NCBI GenBank assembly: GCA_938743325.2
Contig: OW568869.1
Coordinates: 62,001 to 126,000, forward strand
Length of the DNA: 64,000 nt
Source: Pycnococcus provasolii
Taxonomy: Eukaryota; Chlorophyta; Pseudoscourfieldiophyceae; Pseudoscourfieldiales; Pycnococcaceae
Reading direction: 5' to 3'
In this document: positions 1 to 7,539 of the stretch, one piece after another
How positions within the stretch are numbered: position 1 is the first letter of the stretch
Layout of the letters: every line of letters starts with the position of its first letter
The notes under the pieces: model-generated
The model's input: only the letters and a program-made list of their open reading frames with translations
What the model was told of the DNA's origin: nothing
Database searches by the model: none
Program-made: the position numbers and the translations under genes

Positions 1-24
1 CCGACTGAAAACCTCGACACTGTT

Positions 25-229
25 GATGCAGGTCCCCCCCTTCTACCGTAGTTTAGGGACGCTGTTTAGACCCCAAAAAGCGGTTTAGGGACGCGTTTTT
101 TCGTCCCTAAACTGTTTAGGGACGTTTTCTCGGAATAGCGGGGGAGGAGGTCGGCGCCTCTTGATTGGGGGTTAGGCGAGGTCGGCGCCCCCCTGCCCCC
201 CCCCCCCCCCCCGTCCCCGTCGCCCGCCA
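25..229 (+). repeat. Left terminal inverted repeat of the 3.25-kb element
   Basis: The outer end begins GATGCAGGTCC. An 11-bp word, GTTTAGGGACG, occurs at 51-61, 83-93 and 114-124, and inverted at 102-112. The copies at 102-112 and 114-124 make a near-perfect hairpin with a one-base loop. A second word, GAGGTCGGCGCC, occurs twice further in, around 146-189. A run of about 17 C follows before the repeat ends at 229. Iterated subterminal words of this kind are often transposase-binding sites. Confidence 0.92.
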
Positions 230-283
230 TATTAGACTACCACAGTCTGACAGTATCGCTTGAGGTATAAGACTGACTCCATC

Positions 284-1279
284 ATGTGCTCAAGAGGTGA
301 CTTGGCGCGACTACGCGCCCTTGCCCAAACTTCTTCAGTACCTGTAGACGACCGTAAAGGTTTAGTACTTCAACTGTCTCCTGAAGGCCCCCGCGTTTCG
401 CACACGAGCAGCGGTGCGTGGTCGCGGAAGCGAAAGATTTCTAACCGCATAGGTGTGTTTCGTGATTCACTGGCGCCTGAACTTAATAGCGAAGAACTTG
501 CCTTACTGCAAGAACTTGCTCGGAACGGGAAGAGTATTAACGAATATGTATCTGCGAATCCTGGAGTTGTGGATGTGCTTACAAGAGTTGCTAATTTTGC
601 ACGAGACGGCAGCCGGTTGCTAGGCACGCCGGTTAAGCCGGGTCCTATTGCGCGTGAGGCTGCGACCCCGATTGCTGAAGGTTTTTGCCTTGGTGGAGAC
701 CGCCACCTTCGTTCTAGAAGCTATCCTCATACTATACGGTCGTGCGCACTTGATTCCTTTCAGGTGTTTGTTGCTTTGCGAAACGGGACGCGCGCACCCC
801 TCGTGCTCCTCGCTGATGGGGAAAGTGCGAGTTATACTGGGAGTTCTTTTGCTCGATGTTCTGGTGGAAGCTCTCAGGTGGGCAGCTCTCAGGTGGCCAG
901 CGCTCAGGTGGCCAGTGCTCAGGTGGGCAGCTCTCAGGTGGCCAGCGCTCAGGTGGCCAGCGCTCAGGTGGCCAGCTCTCAGGTGGGAAGCTCTGATCGT
1001 AGTGTTGGTGACGACTTAAAAAACTTTTACGGTTCCGCTGACTTGGTCTCTTCGTGCGAAAGTGAAGGGCTAGAACCGGCGCTGCTGCTTCCTCCTTACG
1101 AGCTCATATCGCGAATGCGTCAAATCACGCGCGACGATTTACGAGCAGGAGATGTCGTCGTCTTGCGGTTTGGGGTTAGGGTTAGGGTTAGGTGTCTTTT
1201 TTGGGGTAAAAAGACACCTATCCAAGAAGGGGACGGAATAGATTCACGGTGGACAACATTGCCATGGAGAAGAAGCTAA
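284..1279 (+). CDS. Element ORF1, unknown protein with short tandem repeats (331 aa)
   Basis: This open frame starts 54 bp inside the left inverted repeat. I chose the ATG at 284; the frame is also open upstream from a TTG at 260. The N-terminal half (about residues 1-130) is charged and looks globular. Residues about 195-238 are a repeat of five-residue units such as SAQVA and SSQVG, encoded by a 15-bp minisatellite. Near the C-terminus a TTAGGG-like tract encodes a GVRVRVR stretch. I recognise no domain or catalytic motif and no transposase signature. The stop overlaps the start of the next frame by 16 bp. A structural or DNA-binding role would be guesswork. Splicing within 1140-1264 is possible and would change the C-terminus. 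Confidence 0.5.
   Translation: MCSRGDLARLRALAQTSSVPVDDRKGLVLQLSPEGPRVSHTSSGAWSRKRKISNRIGVFRDSLAPELNSEELALLQELARNGKSINEYVSANPGVVDVLTRVANFARDGSRLLGTPVKPGPIAREAATPIAEGFCLGGDRHLRSRSYPHTIRSCALDSFQVFVALRNGTRAPLVLLADGESASYTGSSFARCSGGSSQVGSSQVASAQVASAQVGSSQVASAQVASAQVASSQVGSSDRSVGDDLKNFYGSADLVSSCESEGLEPALLLPPYELISRMRQITRDDLRAGDVVVLRFGVRVRVRCLFWGKKTPIQEGDGIDSRWTTLPWRRS
863..994 (+). repeat. 15-bp coding minisatellite, about nine units
   Basis: Tandem units vary around GTGGCCAGCGCTCAG and GTGGGCAGCTCTCAG. The unit length is a multiple of three, so expansion or loss keeps the reading frame of the element's first ORF. The two unit variants alternate in blocks, which suggests slippage or unequal exchange. 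Confidence 0.9.
1173..1223 (+). other. Telomere-like tract followed by a hairpin, between element ORF1 and ORF2
   Basis: Positions 1173-1192 hold about three TTAGGG units. Directly after comes an inverted repeat, AGGTGTCTTTTT against AAAAAGACACCT, with a short GGGG-containing loop (about 1190-1218). The tract lies just upstream of the second ORF's ATG (1264), much as similar tracts lie upstream of host genes in this window. A promoter or transcript-end role is inference. Confidence 0.6.
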
Positions 1280-1815
1280 GGCGTTCGCCGCGTTTTGTGA
1301 ACCTGCCTGGTGGTGTGAGGTTTGTCACAGCCAAGCAGCCAGGGGTGCCTGGACTCGGCTTGAAGTACATAGGTAAGGATGTGCTGAAAGCAGTGGTGAA
1401 GAAGGAGACGCTCTACACGCCGAAGAAGTTTCGCAGGCTCATGGAGTGGCGAGGCAGGGTGAGCAGGTCGGAAGAGGAGACCTTGGACCACCTCGTGAAC
1501 AAGGGAGACGTCGTGCGCCTGGCAGAAGATACGATACTACTCCCAGAGAGGTGTGGACCCCAGCTCGCGGCCTGGGGTACGGGAGCCGGAAGGAACTGCA
1601 AGCTTAAGGCGTCGAACCGTGGAGCGTACCTGGAGCAGATGAAGGACCTCCAACCTGACCAGTTCCTGTGCCTCGGATACGGGGCGAACTTCACCGCGAA
1701 GAACACGGGTTGGGAACCAGCCCAAATTTCACCACCACGTGTGACACGAGAACCACGTCGTCAGGGGCGACCGTGCAAACAAAAAAGGGACAGTCATGGG
1801 AGGTTCACGAAGTAA
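1264..1815 (+). CDS. Element ORF2, unknown basic protein (183 aa)
   Basis: ATG at 1264 is the first in frame; a GTG at 1249 lies upstream. The product is basic throughout. Its C-terminal tail, residues about 150-183, is rich in Arg, Lys and Pro and ends DSHGRFTK, which looks like a nucleic-acid-binding tail. The middle (about 40-110) has the look of a small folded domain. I recognise no DDE triad, zinc finger or other family motif. It overlaps the end of ORF1 by 16 bp. It may be a DNA-binding accessory factor of the element, but this rests only on its charge and position. Confidence 0.5.
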   Translation: MEKKLRRSPRFVNLPGGVRFVTAKQPGVPGLGLKYIGKDVLKAVVKKETLYTPKKFRRLMEWRGRVSRSEEETLDHLVNKGDVVRLAEDTILLPERCGPQLAAWGTGAGRNCKLKASNRGAYLEQMKDLQPDQFLCLGYGANFTAKNTGWEPAQISPPRVTREPRRQGRPCKQKRDSHGRFTK

Positions 1816-2002
1816 ACATTTTAGTAATCAAGAATTTATCTTACACTTTTACAGTCGTAGAACTTCTTCGGCTTGGCGCGCGTGACGACGAGCGTGAGTT
1901 CCTCTTCCAAAGGATGGCCTTCGCCCGTGGGAACAGGAGCGCCGTCTTCATGCCCGTGTGATACTCAATATTATAGTCTTTCAATATCTCGCAGTGCCCT
2001 GA

Positions 2003-3127
2003 AATGATAAAATACGCCTCGTCTGGTGGTGGGACCTCGAGCCGGAGCTGTTCGAAGAGGAGTCGGAGCACGAGCACGCGCACCAGACGGTGGCCGCCGC
2101 AGTGACAGTGCTGCGCAACGCCGCCAGCGCGAGCTCCACGAACTGCTTCTGCATTGCACGCAGTCAGGCGGCGGTGGCGGCGCTGGCGGAGTGCATGCTC
2201 GCGCTCGCGACGTTCGCGGACCAGCCGAGACGAGACGGCGATACGACTGCCATTCCACCCGCGATTCTCGAAGCTGGGGAGGCGTCCCTCGACGTCGTTC
2301 TGCGCGGCTCAAGCGCGATTGCGGGGAACAGCCTGCACGGTGCGTGGAGAGGGTTTCACCACGCGAACGTGGACGACAAGGGCAAGCCGCGGCTTTGCGT
2401 CGAGGGACGCGCGCTGCTGAACGGCATCTGCGGACTCGTGCGCCAGCGACGACTCGGGCTCGTCCAGGTGTCCGCCATCGCGGCGCTTGCCGGCTTAGCG
2501 GCAACGCAAGTCGGCTTGGACTTTATGGTATCGTTCGCCGGCGAAGGCGGCTCCAGCCAGCAGCTCCAAGCTCAAGCTCCTCCGGGCACGCGCGTCATTT
2601 CGCTCGTCGCTGCGCTCGCTGACTCGCTCGCGTGCGGGAGTGGCGTGCAGTACATGTCCGCCTCCTCTGCGCAGGTTGCGAGCATGCAGGAAATGGAGGT
2701 GACACATGCCGCGACGTACATACTGTGCCGCCTTCTGAACCTGCCATCCAACCTGCGTCCAAGTGCGCTGGTGCAAGCAGAGCTTGCAAGACGGCACGCC
2801 GCTCACTCGTTTGTACACAGCCTCATTCGGCTCGCGCAGGTGACGCACAAGCCTGCTCAGCAGGGAGGCCGGTCGTGGACGGAGGCGTGCGGGCAGATCA
2901 GCGTGAGCACGCTGACAACGCTAAGCGTCGACGAGCACTGGCGCGCCGTTCTCAAGCATCAAGAGCACTTGCTGATTGGCGCGGCGCTATCGTGCCGCGC
3001 GGATATTTCGAGGCAGCTTGCCGATGCGCTCCGAAATATGGAACGACCGCTTGCACGGCGTGATGCGCGCCTGGCGGGCGACGGGGACGGGGGGGGGGGG
3101 GGGCAGGGGGGCGCCGACCTCGCCTAA
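2003..3127 (+). CDS. Element ORF3, helical open frame without a clear start; possible captured gene fragment
   Basis: The frame is open from 2003. It has a GTG at 2090, but the first in-frame ATG is at 2192, which would give 311 aa. Codon use is like the host genes (GC-rich third positions). The product is Ala- and Leu-rich and predicted mostly helical, like an ARM/HEAT-type or other solenoid protein, but no family is recognisable. Coding character before any ATG (an acidic stretch beginning VWWWDLEPELFEEE) suggests an internal exon, or a gene fragment carried without its first exon. The 3' end continues into the right inverted repeat, and its last residues (GDGDGGGGG) are encoded by that repeat. 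This fits a transduplicated host fragment, but the alternative, a genuine element protein, is not excluded. Confidence 0.4.
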   Translation, partial: NDKIRLVWWWDLEPELFEEESEHEHAHQTVAAAVTVLRNAASASSTNCFCIARSQAAVAALAECMLALATFADQPRRDGDTTAIPPAILEAGEASLDVVLRGSSAIAGNSLHGAWRGFHHANVDDKGKPRLCVEGRALLNGICGLVRQRRLGLVQVSAIAALAGLAATQVGLDFMVSFAGEGGSSQQLQAQAPPGTRVISLVAALADSLACGSGVQYMSASSAQVASMQEMEVTHAATYILCRLLNLPSNLRPSALVQAELARRHAAHSFVHSLIRLAQVTHKPAQQGGRSWTEACGQISVSTLTTLSVDEHWRAVLKHQEHLLIGAALSCRADISRQLADALRNMERPLARRDARLAGDGDGGGGGQGGADLA

Positions 3128-3274
3128 CCCCCAATCAAGAGGCGCCGACCTCCTCCCCCGCTATTCCGAGAAAACGTCCCTAAACAGTTTAGGGACGAAA
3201 AAACGCGTCCCTAAACCGCTTTTTGGGGTCTAAACAGCGTCCCTAAACTACGGTAGAAGGGGGGGACCTGCATC
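3072..3274 (-). repeat. Right terminal inverted repeat of the 3.25-kb element
   Basis: Reverse complement of 25-229, including the iterated 11-bp words. The only visible difference is the homopolymer, about 15 G here against 17 C on the left. The last internal open frame (stop at 3125-3127) runs into this repeat. Confidence 0.92.
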
Positions 3275-3331
3275 ACACTGTTCCCCGACAGTCCGACACT
3301 CCTAAAGGGCTGGGTTCACCAAGACTGCCCC

Positions 3332-3892
3332 TCAACCCGTGCCCCCCCTACCAGCTACGTCGGTGGTGTATGTTGGGTGGTTTTAGTGGTTGAATATGCT
3401 TCCTATATGTCCAAAGAAATATGCTGCAACTTTATCTCGTCTCAAACGGACGCGTACTCGCTGAGATCGGCAAACCCCTAATTGAAACCCCTAATTGAAA
3501 CCCCTAATCCCGACCAGAATGGTCGGGGCCGACAAAAATAGTCGGGGCATAATCACTGAAACAAAGTTGTTCACTCTTCGTTACTATTAAAGGTAGCCGC
3601 TATCTCGCTTTCGATGAAACCATAGTCTAGATCCAAAGCGGAGCGATGCGTCTTTGACTCCTTCACGAATTTTTGGATCAATTCGTATGATGAAGAGTGC
3701 TCATGCCGTACCAGCGGCATGCTCGAGCCTGGGTGGCGAGTCGGAGTTGCAGGGCTGATGAGGTCGATGTGACTCTATCTTCATTTCCGTGAAGGAGACT
3801 TACATCGTCCATTTGACGCACTCCCTGTAAGATATTTGAAAGGTTGGTTGAGGATTGAGTTAGTCAAGGTGGTGTCATCACCGTCCTGGTGA
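3332..3892. other. Non-coding left part of the second TIR element
   Basis: No convincing gene. Short imperfect direct repeats of CCCCTAATTGAAA (about 3474-3510) are followed by repeats built on GGTCGGGGC and GACCAGAATGGTC (about 3510-3550). Confidence 0.5.
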
Positions 3893-4444
3893 TCACGTCC
3901 TCATCAGCACGGTGAAGGCGTCATGAACACCACCAGTACGTACCTCTTCAAGTATCCGCACGAATGCGCGGCACGTCTCCGCGTGCGCTTCGGCACCCTC
4001 CGCGCTAGTCTCCGAGCGCCTCCTCTTCTCACGCTCCTTCCGACGGCAACGAAGCCTCTCTTCCCTTTTCCGTTTCGATTGCTCCCGGCGCTGCTCAATG
4101 TCCGTTGCCATCACCCCAGCCACCTTTGTTGGGGTGAAGTGCTGCACCTGCTCTCGTCTCTCGCGCTCATCCTTGCTAAGAACCCTCGAGTACAGCCCCT
4201 CCTCCACCCACGATCTGAAAGCACGTGCGTTCAACCACGCCTTGTCTTCAGTGTCGAAGTAGTGGTCTCCGGTCCACAGCTCGTGCGCGCTCGTAATCTC
4301 GACGGGTTTCGTTGCCCTCTTCGTCTGCACTTTCAGTCTGATCCAATACTTTCCATTCGTCGCTTTCGTGACACGCGGCCGCCACTGTGCTGTGCGTTTC
4401 CACTCCTTAAGCTGCGCATCAGCTGCGTCTTGACGCTCCGGCAT
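3893..4444 (-). CDS. Unknown charged protein inside the second TIR element (183 aa)
   Basis: It starts at the ATG at 4444-4442. The N-terminal 100 residues look folded, with a conserved-looking core around HELWTGDHYFDTEDKAWLNA (about residues 54-73). Residues about 110-160 are a strongly charged Arg/Lys/Glu segment likely to form a long helix or coiled coil. I recognise no transposase catalytic triad or zinc finger. It is the only substantial frame of the element. A role as an element-encoded DNA-binding protein is inference. Expression and splicing are unknown; other exons could lie in 4445-4744. Confidence 0.45.
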   Translation of the reverse strand: MPERQDAADAQLKEWKRTAQWRPRVTKATNGKYWIRLKVQTKRATKPVEITSAHELWTGDHYFDTEDKAWLNARAFRSWVEEGLYSRVLSKDERERREQVQHFTPTKVAGVMATDIEQRREQSKRKREERLRCRRKEREKRRRSETSAEGAEAHAETCRAFVRILEEVRTGGVHDAFTVLMRT

Positions 4445-4771
4445 GGCTGTGAGTGGTCGATGTGTGTGTGTGAATCTTGAAAGTTAGTTTCCCCCTTCAG
4501 TTCTTGGCCGTTTGAGCTCATCCTTGGTGTTTTGGAAAGCTCTTTTCACGCTCTATTCAACCGTACTGCGCCCATGAAGAGAACGCACCTTAACAAAAAG
4601 TTGAGACGTCGAATCACAATTTCCACGCGTTAGTTCGCCATGGGCGCGCCGCCATCCGCCTCAGACGAGGGTTTCTGATAGCCGTAATGGCCACCTTATC
4701 TCGAGAAAAAATGCTCTGAAGGGGGAAATCGGGGAACCGTCCTGGGGGCAGTCTTGGTGAACCCAGCCCTT

Positions 4772-5101
4772 TATTCCTATTGGCCAAACCCGACCCCGCG
4801 GGTAACCCCTATGTAATAAGCCCTTATTCCACCAACGGCCGCCAGCCTCAGTTTCCTACTGTCGAATGTCGATGCGCCCCGAGACTCTACAAAGGGCCAA
4901 AGGGGAGGTTCCGAGAGGAGGGGGGAGGAAGGGGGAGGGAGGACGCGTGTCTCCCCCCTCCTCCCCCCCTCCCTCCCCGAGACCCCGAGCAGAGAACTCG
5001 AGAACACGGAGAGGATCAGTTCGGAGGGTTAAGGAAAAAGAGCCCTTTCTCGCCACGTTGGACACCCCCTGCCCTGCAACCCTCCTTACGATAGACTTCG
5101 C
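4772..5101 (+). promoter_or_regulatory. Upstream region of the acyl-CoA dehydrogenase gene
   Basis: Non-coding. It contains an asymmetric purine-rich stretch around 4910-4950 followed by a pyrimidine-rich stretch around 4952-4980; the two can pair partly. No telomere-like tract is seen. Confidence 0.4.
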
Positions 5102-6858
5102 ATGTCCGCCATGTCTGCCGCCATGGCCTCGTCGCAGACCACGATGAATGCTAACAACAAGCAGGCGCCGTTCGGTGAGATGATTCCGTGGGTACGTTGT
5201 CTTACTTCTGTTTTATTATACTTCTGGGTTTGTTTTTTTAATGCTGGGCTTCTAAGAAGATTCTACATTTGTCGCTTATTTTGTTGTCTTGTTCTTGTTC
5301 TTGTTTAGTTTGTGTGGTGTTGTGTTGTGCTTTTAAATACCTTTTCTGACTTTGTTTCTCCCTTCTTTACACACACACAAACAAACACATGTCACAATCC
5401 TTGATTTTCTATAAAAAAATAAAAATACACGAATGATAAAATAATCACGTGAATGAACCAAAAAACAAACAAAACCAACAAAACCGTACGTTATTTTAGG
5501 GCGACCCTGCGTGGTACCGCGGATACAACTCGCCGTACTACAGAGCCTCGCACGCCAAACTCCGCGCTCAGGTGCGCGCGTTCGTTGACAAGGAAATCAT
5601 GCCGTTCTGCAACCAGTGGGATGAGGCGAAGAAGTTGCCCATGGACCTACTCAAGAAGTGCGCCAAGGCGGGATGGCTCCCTGCCGTCGTCGGTGCGCCG
5701 TGGCCCAAGGACTTTGCACCGGAACACCCAGACATACCCGCCGCAGAGTGGGACCAGGTGAGTCAAAAACAAAACATACATACATAGATACACATACACA
5801 TAATAACTAAAACCTCACCAACAACAATACAGTTCCACGAACTCATTCTCATCGACGAGCTCGCTCGCACGGGAAGTGGAAGCGTGCTGTGGGGAATCTC
5901 AGGTGGACTGTCCATCGGACTTCCACCCGTCCTGCACTTTGGAAGCGCCGAGCTCAAGCGACGCGTCGCGCCGGCATGCCTCAGCGGAGAGAAGATCATC
6001 TGCCTCGCCATCACAGAGCCGCTCGCGGGTAGTGACGTCGCGAACCTGAGGTGCACCGCCAAGCTTGACGAGACGGGCGAGAACTACATCGTCAACGGTG
6101 AGAAGAAGTGGATCACGAACGGCGTCTTTGCTGACTACTTCACCGTCGCCGTGCGCACGGGAGGTCCGGGCATGGGTGGCATCTCCATGCTGCTCATCGA
6201 GAAGGATATGCCTGGCGTCATATGCAAGCAAATGCAGTGCATGGGCGTGTGGGCGTCTGGAACGACGTACATCACGTTCGAGGATGTCAAGGTGCCGAAA
6301 AAGAACCTCATCGGGCGCGAGAACGAGGGCTTCAAGTACATCATGTACAACTTCAACCACGAGCGCTGGTCCATCGTTGCGCAGGCTACGCGCAGCGCAC
6401 GCGTCTGCCTCGAGGAGAGCATGCGCTACGCCATGAAGCGCCGCACGTTTGGCAAGAAGCTCATCGAGCACCCCGTGATCCGCTGGAAGCTTGCCGAGAT
6501 GGCGCGCCAGGTGGAGGCGACGCACGCCGCACTCGAGCACATCACGTACCAGATGTCGACGATGAACAAGATGGAGCAGATGCAGCGACTTGGTGGTGAC
6601 ACCGCGCTGCTGAAGGTGCAGTCGACGAAGGTGTTCGAGTACTGCGCGCGCGAGGCGGCGCAGATCTTCGGCGGCGCGTCGTATGTGCGCGGCGGACAGG
6701 GCGAAAAGGTGGAGCGCTGCTACCGCGAGGTTCGCGCGTACGCCATTCCCGGTGGCAGCGAGGAGGTGATGGCGGACCTTGCGGTGCGCGAGGGCATGAA
6801 AAACTACACCAACCACCTCAAGAAGCTGAGTGCGGGGTCTGCGGGAGCGAAGATGTGA
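5102..6858 (+). CDS. Acyl-CoA dehydrogenase family protein (457 aa, three exons)
   Basis: Exons are 5102-5191, 5500-5757 and 5833-6858, with donors GTACGT and GTGAGT and acceptors TTTTAG and ATACAG; all joins keep frame. The flavoenzyme family oxidises acyl-CoA thioesters to 2-enoyl-CoA. The N-terminal helical domain covers about residues 40-170. The mid domain carries LAITEPLAGSD (174-184) and EKKWITNG (206-213), the flavin-contact motifs. The C-terminal helical domain follows. The usual medium-chain catalytic Glu site reads IPGGSEE (421-427), without Glu at the expected place. A Glu at 293 in NHERW matches the isovaleryl/long-chain-type base position. No clear N-terminal targeting signal was seen, so a peroxisomal or cytosolic location is possible. 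Exact substrate is unknown. Confidence 0.93.
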
Positions 6859-7039
6859 GAAACGGTAGACTGCAAGACGGAAAGACCTGCGTTGGACAGA
6901 GGAGGATTAAAAAAACCACAGGAGTAGGGTCAGAATAGAAAACCACACACGATTCTTTTAGTAGAAAAAATTGAAACACAAGGATTGAAACAAAAAGTAC
7001 ATCGCCTTCAAGTGAACCAAAAAGAGGATACCACATGCT

Positions 7040-7345
7040 TCACCACACCTTCCACCACGACTTTTTCGGCGTTGGCGTTGGCGATGGTGCTGGCGCGTCT
7101 TTCAGCTCTGCGTTGTTTTTAATTGTGATCTCGACCCCATCTTTTCTCATCGGCGCGGCGCCCCCCGCTGTGCCCTGTGGTTGCCTTCCCACGGTTGCGT
7201 AGTGGTAGAATCCGCTTCCCATGGTTGCGAGCAGCCACGTGCCTGAGACCGCCGTGGCTGCCGCGAGCGTGAGCGTGGTTGTCTTGTACGCGGCGTCCGC
7301 GACGCGGTCGACGAGCGGTCGTGTGCGCGACATACTGCTTGCCAT
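7040..7345 (-). CDS. Small single-pass membrane protein, unknown (101 aa)
   Basis: ATG at 7345. The protein has one hydrophobic segment, roughly residues 24-47 (LTLAAATAVSGTWLL and following). A polar Pro-rich tail ends KKSWWKVW. There is no obvious signal peptide; the segment would serve as a signal anchor. It shares a 194-bp upstream region with the PheRS beta gene on the opposite strand. No family recognised. Clean ATG and coding-like composition support it as real. Confidence 0.7.
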   Translation of the reverse strand: MASSMSRTRPLVDRVADAAYKTTTLTLAAATAVSGTWLLATMGSGFYHYATVGRQPQGTAGGAAPMRKDGVEITIKNNAELKDAPAPSPTPTPKKSWWKVW

Positions 7346-7405
7346 TTGTGGTGCAGGAGAGGTGCCGGAGAGGAGTAGGAGGTAGTGACGTTGGTGGTCA
7401 TAGGT

Positions 7406-7430
7406 AACCCTAACCCTAAAACCCTAACCC
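7406..7430. promoter_or_regulatory. CCCTAA (telomere-like) tract in a divergent promoter
   Basis: About four CCCTAA-like units, one interrupted as CCCTAAAACCC, between the minus-strand gene starting at 7345 and PheRS beta starting at 7540. It resembles the plant telo-box (AAACCCTAA), which is known from promoters of translation genes. Confidence 0.6.
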
Positions 7431-7539
7431 GGTGGAGTTTCTCTTGGAGTTGCGAACCGGTATCCCCCGACGTTTTTTCTTCCTCCACTTCGCCGCCACC
7501 TGCTTCATCATACAACTCCACCAATTTGAGCAGCCAGCC

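Larger units (their letters stand above)
25..3274. mobile_element. TIR-bounded mobile element of unassigned class, 3.25 kb
   Basis: The ends are inverted repeats of 205 bp (25-229) and 203 bp (3072-3274). By eye they match base for base except for the length of one C/G homopolymer. An identical 8-bp word, ACACTGTT, flanks both ends (17-24 and 3275-3282), as expected for a target-site duplication. Because the sequence is ambiguous at the edge, the same data can be read as a 6-bp duplication CACTGT with ends starting TGATGCAGG. Inside are three plus-strand open frames (284-1279, 1264-1815, 2003-3127) that match no transposase I recognise. Near-identical repeats imply recent insertion or recent correction between the ends. 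The 8-bp duplication would fit hAT or Merlin, but the very long repeats are unusual for hAT, so I leave the class open. It could be non-autonomous. Confidence 0.88.
3305..4771. mobile_element. Second TIR element with TA target duplication, 1.47 kb
   Basis: The ends are a 27-bp inverted repeat beginning AAGGGCTGGGTTCACC (3305-3331 and 4745-4771). TA lies directly outside both ends (3303-3304 and 4772-4773). TA duplication with short inverted repeats is the hallmark of the Tc1/mariner superfamily and a few relatives. The interior holds one plausible frame, 3893-4444 on the minus strand, and no DDE transposase that I can see. It is therefore probably non-autonomous or of an unfamiliar type. It lies only 30 bp from the larger element at 25-3274. 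Confidence 0.8.

Noticed and set aside
1836-1959. Minus-strand frame ending VVTRAKPKKFYDCKSVR as the tail of a gene inside the first element
   Set aside because: Only about 40 codons are open and no ATG or convincing upstream exon was found; kept only as a possible captured scrap.
25-3274. A Polinton-like or other capsid-bearing element, because of the long inverted repeats and a possible 6-bp duplication
   Set aside because: Only 3.25 kb, and no polymerase, integrase, packaging or capsid-like protein is recognisable; the ends do not start with the usual Polinton bases.
5899-6816. 305-aa minus-strand open frame
   Set aside because: Antisense to the well-supported acyl-CoA dehydrogenase exon; His/Leu/Arg-rich composition is typical of a shadow of GC-rich coding DNA.
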